DNA of 64,000 nucleotides. It comes from Gnetum montanum. Lineage: Eukaryota > Streptophyta > Gnetopsida > Gnetales > Gnetaceae. The notes beneath the pieces are model-generated. The model was not told where the DNA came from and searched no databases. It worked only from the letters and a program-made list of their open reading frames with translations. Positions 46,889 to 57,574 of the stretch are shown one piece after another. The DNA lies in assembly GCA_015680685.1 (NCBI GenBank), contig MNCI01008953.1, positions 426,733 to 490,732 of the forward strand. Direction: 5' to 3'. Every line of letters begins with the position of its first letter. Position 1 is the stretch's first letter. The position numbers were made by a program, and so were the translations under genes.

Positions 46889-48590
46889 GATCATTATAGG
46901 ATTCACAACATATCAGTGTAAAGCATCTTCACTCACCGCTAGTTCTCACTAGGCCACATGGTGATCTTACATGATCCATTGATCCACAATGCCTAGACCT
47001 TAAGCCAATAGCCTACGATGAATACATAACATCTCTAGAGGTGCTACTAGACTGGCTAGACTATCTAGTTAGGATTCTAGATTTAGATGAAGGTAACATC
47101 ATCAAGGATTCCCTTGTTGAAGTTCCTATAGTAATGTTTAGTGTCGAGGTGAAAACATTGAAACTTCGTTCGTTGTTAGAGCCTTAACATGCCCAAAACA
47201 TTACAACATTACTTAATGATAACATCAAGGCATTCACATGGTTTTACAAAGACATGTCAAGCCTGGATCCTCATGTAGTGCAACACAACATAATGCATGA
47301 TTCTAACATGAAACCAATTAAGTAGAAATCTCACAAGGTTAGGCTTGAGGTGGTGTTGGCAATCCACGATGAAATCACCAAGCTCTAGAAAGTTGGTTTC
47401 ATTCAGGCGGTTGACTATGCATACTAGACATTGTGGTTGTATCGAAGAAAAATGGAAGTATATGCATTTGCATAGACTTTCAGAACCTCAACAAGGTAAC
47501 CATTAAATATGACTTTCCATTTCCTAGTATTGATCAATTAGTTAATACTATAGCTATTCATGCCTTGTTTTCCTTCATGGATGGATTCTTAGGTTACAAC
47601 CAGATTCGAATTAACCTAAAGCACCAACTCAATACTACCTTCATGACCCCTTAGAGTACATTTTTCTAGACAATTATGCCCTTTGGAATCAAGAACATAG
47701 GAGCAACTTGTCAACAAGCCATGACATACATCTTTAGTAATTACCTATTAGGTTTGCTCAATGATTACACTAACGACATAGCGGTTGAATTCAATGCATC
47801 ACAAAACCACATAGATGATTTAGACCTTGTGCTCAAATGTTGCTTGAAGCATAAACTTATGATAAATCCTAAGAAATGTGTCTTTAGCATCAATATGGGC
47901 CACATGCTAATTTTCATAGTATTTTAAGTAGGCATACATATAGACCTTGATAAGGTTAAGGCCATTATCAACTTCACACCACTGGCTAACCATAATGAGC
48001 TATGAGGGTTACAGGGTAGATTGTAATTCATACAATAGTTTATCGCATGGTTAACCAACAAGTTGTAGCTAATGCAATAGTTTATCAAAAATGGAGTCCA
48101 CTTTGAGTGGACAACTCAATGCTACGAGGCATTTGACAACCTTAAATAGGATCTAGCTCAACTTCCAATGGTCTACCCTCCATAAGGACATAAATCATTC
48201 TACATCTACCTTGTTACCTTAGATGCATCCATCACTTCTCTCCTATCTCAAAAGTGAGATGATGGTATAGAGGTTCCCATGTACTACCTAAGCCATGCAT
48301 TAGTGGCCTATGAAGTGAAGTATAATGATGTGGAAAAGACTTACCTCACCTTAGTCTTCACACTTAGGAAGTGGAGGCCAAGTCAACATCATCTGCAAAG
48401 GCAGTGTACTCCAAGCTATTACAATGCATATCTCTGAGAGTAGTAGCATTGCATGTTGGAAAGTAATAACTATGAAGTTTGACCTATTTTACATTGCATC
48501 AGCATCGACCAAAGGTCAAGCAATAGCTTCACAACTTATGGCTTTCCCGATTGATGACCAAGAAACCATAGATTCAGAATTCCAGATGAT
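46889..48590 (+). pseudogene. T3 reverse transcriptase-RNase H (catalytic box lost)
   Basis: Recognisable order: IKAFTWFYKDMSSLDP (47225), ICICIDFQNLNKVTIKYDFP (47460), SFMDGFLGYNQIRI (47573), MPFGIKNIGATCQQAMTYIF (47676). The catalytic box reads YTNDIAVEF (47766) instead of YVDD, so the enzyme is dead. RNase H follows at about 48190-48480. Dense TAG and TAA stops. Confidence 0.85.
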
Positions 48591-49080
48591 CATGTAACTA
48601 GCATAAGTCAAATGCCTGACAAATTCAAGGCAATTTTATACTTCAATGATGCTTCAACCTCTCAAGGGGGTAGCACCATCATAGTAATCACATTCCCCTC
48701 TAGGGGGATCTAACCCTTTGCATATTGTTTCACATTTCCATGCACTAACAATGTGGCAAAGTATGAGGATCTCCTTTGAGATATCTTAGTGGCTTACAAC
48801 CTAGGAATACAAAACCTAGTAGTCTAAGATGAATTCCAATTGATGGTCAACCAAGTTACAAAGGTTTACGCTTGTAAAGCCTAACACGTGCAATCTTATT
48901 ATGACCTAGCAAAGCACCTACTCAAGTAATTTGCAATTGTTGATGTTCAGCACATCCCCCATAATGAAAACTCTATTGTCGATGTATTAGCTACATTATT
49001 CTTAAGCATTAAACCTAAAATTTTTCATGCATTACCCATCATAGTGGCAGATTGTACTATGCCTATCACACAAAAAACTG
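48591..49080 (+). pseudogene. T3 archaeal-type RNase H remnant
   Basis: AILYFNDASTSQGGST at about 48632 (first Asp displaced), NVAKYEDLL at about 48750, and VDVLATLFLS-like end at about 48980. Identified by alignment to T1 and T2; catalytic positions are partly altered and stops are frequent. Confidence 0.75.
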
Positions 49081-50380
49081 ACATTGCATCCATAGCCACA
49101 GTAAGCACAACTCACACAGTAGAGTGGTATGATGACATCAAGGCATACCTTCTACAGGGTGAACCTCCATAGCATCTAACCACTACCCAAAAGGATGTAG
49201 GATGTAAGCGTTCATGGAAATATGCCATCATGGGTGATAGCACTTTGTGCTACAAATCCTAGATGGCATACTACTGACATGCATTAGCAATATCGAAGCA
49301 CAAACAATCATTGAACAAGTCCACAAGGGACCCTATGAAGGCCACATAGCACCCAAGGCAATGGTGGTGAAGATTAGAAACTTAGGATACTACTAGCCTT
49401 ACATGGAGCACAATTGCATCTCTAAGGTCAAGATGTGTGACACATGTCAATGGCATGGTAACCTCATGCACATGCCACCCATTGAACTATATACAATGCA
49501 GATCACATGGTCATTCCAACATTGGGGGTTAGACATCGTACGTCCAATAACACCTATGTCTTCCACAAGGCATAGCTTCATCATAACTACAAGTAAGTAT
49601 TCACAAAGTGGGTTGAAGCTATTCCTTTTAGAAATACCACATCATAGTAGGTTTGCAAATTCATACTTGACAACATAGTTTTCCATTTTGGTTTACCCAT
49701 GACCATAGTCACAGACAATGGGCCATAGTTTAGTAGTGTTGAGACTAAAGCCTTTTGCGAACACTTCAAAATTAAACATCCCTTTCATTACCCTACTACC
49801 CACAAGTGAATGCCCAAGTGAAGACCACAAACAAAGTCATTGTCAATCTTATAAAGGAGATTATTTGTAGTAGTAGATGACAATGGCATGAGCAACTGAT
49901 CTACACACTCTAGGCCTACCACATGACATGAAAAATTACAATAGGTAAGATGCCATACAATTTGGTTTATGGGTTTGAAGCCATCTTGCCTCTTGAATTG
50001 TAGGTCCCATCACTCCATGTAATCTTCTCAAGCTTCATTGACAAGGCTCAAAATGATGAGCTAAGAACCATGGACCTCAACTTGATAGAGGAGGAGCACA
50101 TGCAAAAACTTAGTTAAATCAAGTGGTACCAATAAACAAAATGGCAAAAGCACTATTACAATTAGCATCAATTCCTAATCAAGAAAGGGAACTTAGTCCT
50201 CAAGGTCATTCGAAAACTTGTGAACAAATTCTCAACCAACAAGGAAGGGCCTTTGTTGGTCATCAAGGCCTATGACAATGGAGCGTTCAAGCTTGCTGAC
50301 CATGACAGCAACAAATTTTTCAAGTTGTTGAACCACTTGTATTTGAAAATGTACTATGCATATCACACAATGCCTTAACA
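49081..50380 (+). pseudogene. T3 integrase remnant
   Basis: Zinc-binding part at about 49315-49460 (VKMCDTCQWHGNLMHMPP). Core: WGLDIVRP (49527), VTDNGP (49710), E in a VKTTNKV-type context (49815; Glu not seen), so the third acidic residue is probably lost. C-terminal NHLYLKMYYAYHT at about 50331. Confidence 0.8.
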
Positions 50381-50403
50381 ATGATAAAGAAAGATAAGCA
50401 ATA

Positions 50404-50765
50404 GTCCACTATGACTGTAAACTAGAAGAAATGAGTGTCCTACAACTATAATCAAACACAACAAAATCTGTTGTAACTATAAAATAGCATAGACCATCCC
50501 TGGTCCATGACACCAAAATTGGCACCCATAGCATTTGTCTGCCATGATGCTTAAACTGGCATAGCTCATCCTTAGGTCATGACGTTAAATTGACACAACT
50601 TTCACCATCCACTACAATGTTAAACTGGCACATAGTAGTTTGCTAGGACTATAAACTAGCATATCATGGTCTGCTAGGACCTTAAACTGGGTTCATGGTC
50701 TACTAGGACCCTAAACTAGCATAGCTCATGGTCTACTAGGATCTTAAACTAGGTTCACAGTTCAA
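50404..50765 (+). repeat. Array C of T3
   Basis: About ten units. Clear stems: GGTCTGCTAGGACC-TTAAACTGGG, GGTCTACTAGGACC-CTAAACTAG, GGTCTACTAGGATC-TTAAACTAGG. Other units have weaker arms. Confidence 0.75.
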
Positions 50766-52449
50766 CACACATAGTTCTAGGGACAAGTGAGCTTGAATAC
50801 TTTCAACTCTTCTTCATTCATCCACACCTCATGGGCAGGGTGGGGCACTACAATTCCAAAAGGCAGTTCATCAAGAGAGGCCTCTAGAACATTTGTAGCA
50901 TTACCACCCCTTTACATTTTGATAATCTTCTAGAAATTCCCTTGGGCATTTTGCTAACCTTTTGGAGCTCCTACCATGGTTACCAGTAGTATCAGCCCTA
51001 GGCTACACCAACAAAATTACTGGCCTTGGGTATTTTAGCATTTCTTGGAGCTCTTATTGTTAGCACAAATCACTGGAGTACTGGCAGTACTATGGCCTAG
51101 CCATTTTGCTACCATCCTCCAGCCCTCACTATTGCCTAGGCTTGGGAGGAGTTTTAACATCTTGGATGTTTGCCATTTTACTGGCTTTTAAGCTTCCATC
51201 CTTGGTGTGAAGTCTTGAGCACCTACATTGTTGTTGCTCTCTACCATTTTGTTGACCTCTTTGGGTGCTTGCCACTGGTGTGGCTATTGAAGCTTTTGTA
51301 GGCTTCTCACTTCAACACTTACACTAGTTTTTCTGCATTGGTTCTCCAAGCTCTTGCAAATGGTCAAGTTGTTGTAGCATTTGCAAAACATTCATATCTA
51401 GCAATTTACTCTTATCTCATGTTTTGTGGTTGTTTTTTTTTTCTTTATGTTATGTCTACAAGATGAAGCCCCAAAGGTAGTCATGTAGAGATGCATCTTG
51501 TCACAATGGAAAGTCACAACATTATGATTGGACTAGCTAAACCACACAAGAGTGCACATCCCTATCACCCCACTATTTCTTACTTGCATCTACCCCTTTT
51601 ACATTGCATTTTCCTACTTTCCCTTGCATCATTGGGCTTGCAACCCCTCTAATGCACATGGCACCCTCTTTACATCAACTACAAAACCCATAGCATATGT
51701 AATGCAACTCATCCCATGGGAAGCCTCTATGGGCTAGTTGAAGTCTAAGTAGATGTAATGCAACTCACCCCGAGGAGGAAACATCTATCCTATAGATGTG
51801 ACATGGTTGCACTAAAGTAAATCCTTTTAGGTGGCATGCAACCTATTTGATGAAAGGCATCTTGTGACTAGCATCTCGTAATATGTAGAACCCAAAGTAG
51901 GTTTGCCTCACAATAAAAAATGTAGAAAAAAAAGAATGGGGAAAAACATGTCCCTTAACAAAACTAGTAGATCTACAATTTCGCAATCTATCCAACCTTG
52001 GATCTACATCAACCTTCTCATAAGCACTCTAATGAGAGGTCAGAATTTTAAGAGTAAGCCATTTGGGTGACATAAGCATTGACTCTCTCACAAGCATTCT
52101 AAAGATGGATCACTATTTTGATGACAAGCCATCCTTGGTGCCACATCTTACATTATTACATTGTTTACATTTCATTCTCCTATTCCCCCCTAGCACCTTC
52201 TCTACATCTTTTATCCTTATAAAACCATTATCCTTAACACTCTTGAACATGATGAAGTGACATTCGATCAGGTACTAACAAGCAATGTTGATGCCACATC
52301 TGTTGTGGTCTTTTATGTTCTTTGTCAACGTCTCTTGGGCCACTCCACCAAACATCAACAAAAAGGGGCCAATGAAACACTACGAAACTATCCTAAGTAT
52401 CAACTAAAAATTTTTCTTAGTGCCAAAAGTTGGCAAATATTGTCTAAGT

Positions 52450-52925
52450 GTTGAGACTATGCTCTAGAGCATAGTTAGTGTAGTTGACATAGAGCCTAGG
52501 TTTGCAATTTTTTCTAAGTGTTAATAGCAAATAGCAGCAGTAAATTTTCTAAGTTTCCTAAGTACACTCTCCCTACCAGGACTACGCTCTAAAGTGTAGT
52601 CAGTATGGAAATGGAAAAAATTTTAGATTTTCCTAAGTGTCAAGGTAAAGTTGTTAGGCTTGGCTGGCATGGAAAAAATAGTTTAACAAATTTTCTAACT
52701 TCTAAGCCTACACTCCATACTATGTTCCAAAGTATATTTAGCATATTTTGCATGATTACATCATTTTTTTTCCAATTTGTTTAGTGTGTTAGGGCTACGC
52801 TCCCACCTTTGGAACTACACTCTAAAGCATAATTAACATAGTGTGCATTGAAACTTAATTTTTGGCAAAATTTTCCTAGCTATTGGGCTACACTCTAGAG
52901 TGTAATTAGCATAGTCATGTATAAC
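52450..52925 (+). repeat. LTR3 U3 palindromic repeats
   Basis: Units such as GACTATGCTCTAGAGCATAGTTAG, GACTACGCTCTAAAGTGTAGTC and GCTACACTCTAGAGTGTAATTAGC, each an inverted pair around a short centre; five or six units spaced about 70-100 bp. Confidence 0.7.
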
Positions 52926-53282
52926 TACCTCCAAAAGCCTCTGGAACTCAGCATTGGCTAGCATCATAGCTCCAACATTCCTTTAGCAAGAAAGATCAAC
53001 AAGTTTTATCTCTTTTGCACCCCTCCATTTGCCCCTAAATTGTACCTATGCTCAACACCACTCAAGAGAGTGGGCAGCATAGTCCTAGAGTGTAATCTCA
53101 AAAACTGTAATGCTTTACATTATTTTTAGGTACATTGCAGTCTATTTAGCACTCACACATGTAGTCTTAGTAGCATAATCATAGTTTGGCAGTCTCATGG
53201 GGTTTGTTGGAGCACACCAACAGAACACCATTTTGTTTCAATGGAAGCATAGTTGGGGCTAGCATAGTCCCAACTACCCCTC

Positions 53283-53376
53283 TGACACATGGCACCCAGT
53301 TTGCAATTCATGCTAACCTTAGGCCTATNTTGACACATGGCACCCAGTTTGCAATTCATGCTAACCTTAGGCCTAT
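53283..53376. other. Assembly join (N at 53329) with 46-bp exact duplication
   Basis: 53283-53328 and 53331-53376 are identical, beginning TGACACATGG and ending AGGCCTAT. Confidence 0.85.
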
Positions 53377-53381
53377 AAATA
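53374..53381 (+). promoter_or_regulatory. LTR3 TATA box
   Basis: TATAAATA followed by CCC, aligned with the LTR1 and LTR2 sites. The bases just upstream (53331-53376) duplicate 53283-53328 across the N. Confidence 0.6.
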
Positions 53382-54035
53382 CCCTAGTACTTCACATTTT
53401 AGAGTTTGGAAAATTTAAACATTGGCATTCTTAGCACTCCTACACCCAAGTGCACTTAGCATTTTGGCAAACTTTGGGACACCACAACACTATTGTACAC
53501 CACCTAGGGCACTGTACATCATTGTAGCTCATAAGACACCATGGCAACCAACCTAGTAGGCTCAGACTCTATGGTGGATGTTAGTTCTTCATAGCTAGAA
53601 ACCTTGAGACAATGACTATGCTACCTACTATGCTTGTTTGTACATTGCATATCTCCTTACTATTTTTTATAGTTGACTATGCTCCTCCCATTTGGGGTAG
53701 TTTCATTCTCTCTCTTGCTCACATTCTAAGCATTTTTCACATTTTCTCTAGCATTTTAGAATTCTACTCACATTTTTCATTGTTTAAGCACATATTCTTG
53801 AATTTGCACTTATGTTTTCACATCTAAAACCTTTACTACACTCACACACATGGGTACTACGGACACCATGAATGTCATGCAAACCCATAATGTTCTTGTC
53901 ATTGTAACACTTGTAAGTTCTAGTTTAATTAACAAGATTGTTCTGGGCATCCCACCTCTATTCTCAATAGCCCTCGTGCAGACATGGGGTCAAGGCTATG
54001 CAATCTCAGACCTCTCAAAGTTTTTTTTGAGCCTA

Positions 54036-54299
54036 TGACATTTTTAGTCTCTACAACTAGCTTTTTTGTTGACTATGCTCTCCAGCAGAGGCTAACTATG
54101 GTCTAAGGTAGTGAAGAGCATAGTCCCAACACTTAGAAAAATTTGTAGCTTCTGGTTTTGTGATGATACTTAGAAAAAATTGCAAAATTGGCCTTTGTGT
54201 TAACTACGCTTTCTACTGAAGGATGACTATGCTCTTAACTAGGGTCAAGCATAGTCACAATGCTTAGCCAAATTTGTAGTCGAGATGTTGTAGTCCAAA
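54036..54299 (+). repeat. Palindrome-bearing fragment after LTR3
   Basis: GACTATGCTCTCC...GAGCATAGTC and GACTATGCTCTTAAC...AAGCATAGTC pairs as in LTR3 U3. It could be a further piece of Tat-element sequence, cut by chain C. No gene. Confidence 0.45.
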
Positions 54300-56520
54300 T
54301 TTGGTGGTGTTTAATGTAGTACTTTGGATGGTACTAGTGGTGTGGAAGGAAGCATGACTAGAAGAGTCATGTAAAGAGACTAGCTATTGAATGTAATAAC
54401 CATAAGGATTAGGTTGGCAATAAGGATATTTTTTCCTTGGTGATGGCATCCTTCACGATTGTGAATGTTGCCACTATTGGTACTACTCTTGATAGTATGA
54501 TTCTTGGTGCAATTGCTACTAATATTTGCCTTGTGGATAAGGCAACCTTTTAGGTGTTTTTCATTTTTCCAATCCAGGATTTAAAGCATACACCCTAGAT
54601 TCTTGTAGGTGCAAAAATATGGGACACCATCCCTTAGGATGTTCTTATAGACATGTCACATCCATCATCATCAATCTTTGAATTTGCAACCTTCTCTACT
54701 ATTGTATCTTTATCCTTATCTTTGCAATATTCTTTTTTTGCATTCTTATCTTCCTTCATTCATGGCCACTACCTCCTTGATATCTGCATTCCTCTATAAT
54801 CTTCAAAGAAATTTGAAACTTCTCATCCAAGAAGTCCCATATCTTACCTTAGTCAATATTTTTGTAATAGTTTTTTGGATTAGTAAGGTTTTTCTTTGCA
54901 CCACTTCATCAAGTGATGCCTCATCCTCATTCTCACACAAACGAACTTCCCTCTTGTGAATGGAGGGATCTTTGTTATATTCTTCTACACTTTCCCATTT
55001 CTTCAACTCCCCTTCCTCTTTGGCCACTTTCTCTATGAGTCTTTAGATTTAATAGTTCTGAAATTCTCCCTTTGGAATAGACTTCAAGGGTTCTCCTTGT
55101 TTCAGTTCTAAGTCCATCTATGATATGGTACAACTAATCCTATTGGGAGTATCCATGGCCTAGGTATTGATGCGGCAAAGAGTAGTACCTACCTAGGGCT
55201 ACATCCAAGGACCCATGAGTAACTTGTTTCCAACCTTGGATTTTCCTTTGTAGCTTGGACACTCTAGAGCACATTTAATTTTTATCATTAAATAGCTCCA
55301 ACATTGTACTTCATCATTGAATAAATTCTAGTTCTAAGGACTAGTACCAACTTTTTGCTTCTTTTATGAGTGTTCTTGGAAATATTTTTAACTTTTACCA
55401 TTTTATTTCCACATTTTTCAAGGCATAGGCATCATGGAAGGCTTACAAATGATTCTACGGATCTGAATTATATCCCCCTCAAACTTGGGGGTATTATTCA
55501 TATCCAGCCATTTGATGTGACTATCCTTCAAGTGCCTAGTGAGAATTATGATAACCTTTGAAATATTCAACATATTTCTTATAAATAACAAAGTTTCATC
55601 ATAGTCATAATGGTCTCAATAGCTCTTATCATGGCCATGATGCATATAATGAGTCCTACTATTTCTTTTGTCTCTATGACATTCTTCCCCATGTTGTTGT
55701 TCATGCCCCTATTCTTTGTTGTCCTAATGAGATCTACAATCATCCCTATTCCATCACTCATCTCCATCACAATCTCTTCTACTCTTTCTACAATCTTTAC
55801 CCCTACTCCTATTGAAGTTAGAGGAGGAAGATGATGAGGATGATGATGAAGGTAAAGAGGAAGGAGAATCAGCACTGGAATCATGTCTACTATCCCCTCT
55901 TCTTCAATTCCTACCTTGATTACCATGTTTATCTTTTTGTTTGTGGTTATCATGGTTCCTAACTTTGGATGTATGTCTTTGGTTGTTGTGTTTTGAGGCA
56001 TCCTAATCCTTAGAACCATTCCTACCCCTACCAAGATTGTACACAGCTAACTCTAACCTTTGGTTAAGGGTCTCCCCATCAAAGAAAGGGGAAGAATTAG
56101 TGTATTGGGACTAGCCTGAAAAGAAGTCCTCACCATCTTTTTGTGAATGCAAGAATAAGTAGCTAGGTAACCTCTTGCTCTTTAAAGTCTCATATTGAGC
56201 TTCTCTCTGCTGATCTTTCTTCCATTGGACCTCAATGTCATGATAATCCCAATAGAGGTGATCTTGGACTTCATACTCAACATTAAGTCTAGCAATGCAA
56301 AACTTGATGAGATTGTTCAGCAACATCATAGGAACAAATAGGTTGGAAGGTAATATGATGTTTCTCTCCATGTCCCTCCATTGCAGTTGCTTGTCTAGAT
56401 GTAGGATGAAGGTGAAATCAAAGTGTAAGGATCTGGATGACTGTAAACAACTTAGAATTATTGGGACACTTGCATTTTTGGGCCATCTTATCTTTGACTA
56501 GATCTACCTATGCATGGTGT
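54300..56520 (-). pseudogene. Chain C left gag (Athila-like)
   Basis: Homologous to element B gag: AKEEGELKKWESVEEYNKDPS (54803-55027 frame) matches AKEEEELARWESVEKHKWDQN of B. An N-terminal part is present (56371-56111). An additional Arg/Asp/Met-rich stretch (55579-56034) has low complexity. The zinc-knuckle region lies at about 54665-54620 and shows the same 3-residue C-to-H spacing, with a stop inside. It begins just downstream of the LTR and primer site on the minus strand and is cut at about 54300. Many stops. Confidence 0.7.
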
Positions 56521-56682
56521 TGGAGATTATTACCTACAAGAAGAAGTCATATCAGTAATAGCTAATTAATATTGTGCTTTTTTTAATCTCTTACTTTCTT
56601 AATGGTTAATGTTAGTGATTCTTTATAATGCCTTTATAAGATTTTACTATCTTTCTTCTATATTGCACTCAACTAGACTAAG

Positions 56683-56700
56683 TACTTAACAATGGTGCTA
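56683..56700 (-). promoter_or_regulatory. Chain C primer-binding site (tRNA-Asp type, decayed)
   Basis: The minus strand reads TAGCACCATTGTTAAGTA. Against TGGCGCCGTTGCCGGGGA seven differences are G-to-A or C-to-T and one is a transversion. It sits one base from the LTR edge, as in element B. Confidence 0.65.
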
Positions 56701-56701
56701 A

Positions 56702-57566
56702 TGATGAGCAAGAAATAGTCCCTTTTCTCAACGATATGAATCACAAGCATTCACCAAAGATTTAGTCAAATTCCATGAACTTATCCCCTAAATTCACCAA
56801 TGGAAAAGATAGTGTTGTGAGAGTTATGATCATTGTCTTCTTGGCTTCACTTGTGTAAGCTTAATTGTATGGTTAAGTGTAAGCCAAGGCATATGATTTT
56901 TTTATATATTTTATATTTTATATTTTATATTATTTTATCTAAGTATGAAATAAAAAGAATTAATTTAAGATTAACTATTTAACCAACTAATGCCTTAGTC
57001 CAACTATCCTAACATAAGCATCCAGGTCCCCTTTCTATTCACATCCCAAACTTGCTCTCACACTATTGGGCTACCAAGTGTCTATCACTAGGCATACTAG
57101 ATAGCTACTGCTAGGATTAACAAGTGTTAAGCATTATGTTTGAACTGGTCATACTTATGTGTTATTATTAAGTTCATTAATTAACTAAAACATAAATGCA
57201 AGGTTCATGAATAATAAAGTGCATGAAAAGAAAAATTAATATATTCTTAAGTGCTGCAAGGAGTTCCAAGAATCTCATTTTTATTGTCATTACATGAAAG
57301 TGTTTAGGTATATGGATGCTCAAATAAGTATTTGTATAATCCTTGAGGTCCTACTATGGGCACTTAGAAACTATTCTAGTTCTGGGCTAGGAAAACTACA
57401 AGACTCTAGCTAGGCTACTAACTTAACGTGCCAGAAATGTAGTGGGTATGCACACTTACAAAGGTAAGACTAAATATTGCATCGACGCATCTATGTCAAT
57501 GCATTAAATCATGCATCAATGGGGCTGCATTGACACATGCCCATCCCATCGATGTAGCCAATTACA
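56702..57566 (-). repeat. Chain C LTR (single LTR serving two internal regions)
   Basis: Starts TGATGAGCAAG and ends near ATTACA; about 865 bp, with local similarity to the B LTRs (TGATGAG start, 'ggattaacaagtg'/'ggattaccaag' blocks). The end nearest env carries ATGCATC/CATCGATG repeats instead of CGATATCGC. Gag lies on its left and the env-position gene on its right, both minus strand. Confidence 0.65.
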
Positions 57567-57574
57567 TGACTTAT

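Larger units (their letters stand above)
50841..54035 (+). mobile_element. LTR3 (3' LTR of T3)
   Basis: A purine tract GGGCAGGG is followed by TGGGGCACTACAATTCC, aligned to the LTR1 start. 'tctttgtcaacgtctcttgggcc...aaaaaggggcc' near 52320 matches LTR1 (13040) and LTR2 (36220). TATAAATACCC is at 53374. 'ttaattaacaagattgttctgggcat' near 53920 matches the LTR ends. About 3.2 kb, longer than LTR1 and LTR2. Includes the N at 53329 with a 46-bp duplication. No gene inside. Confidence 0.65.
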
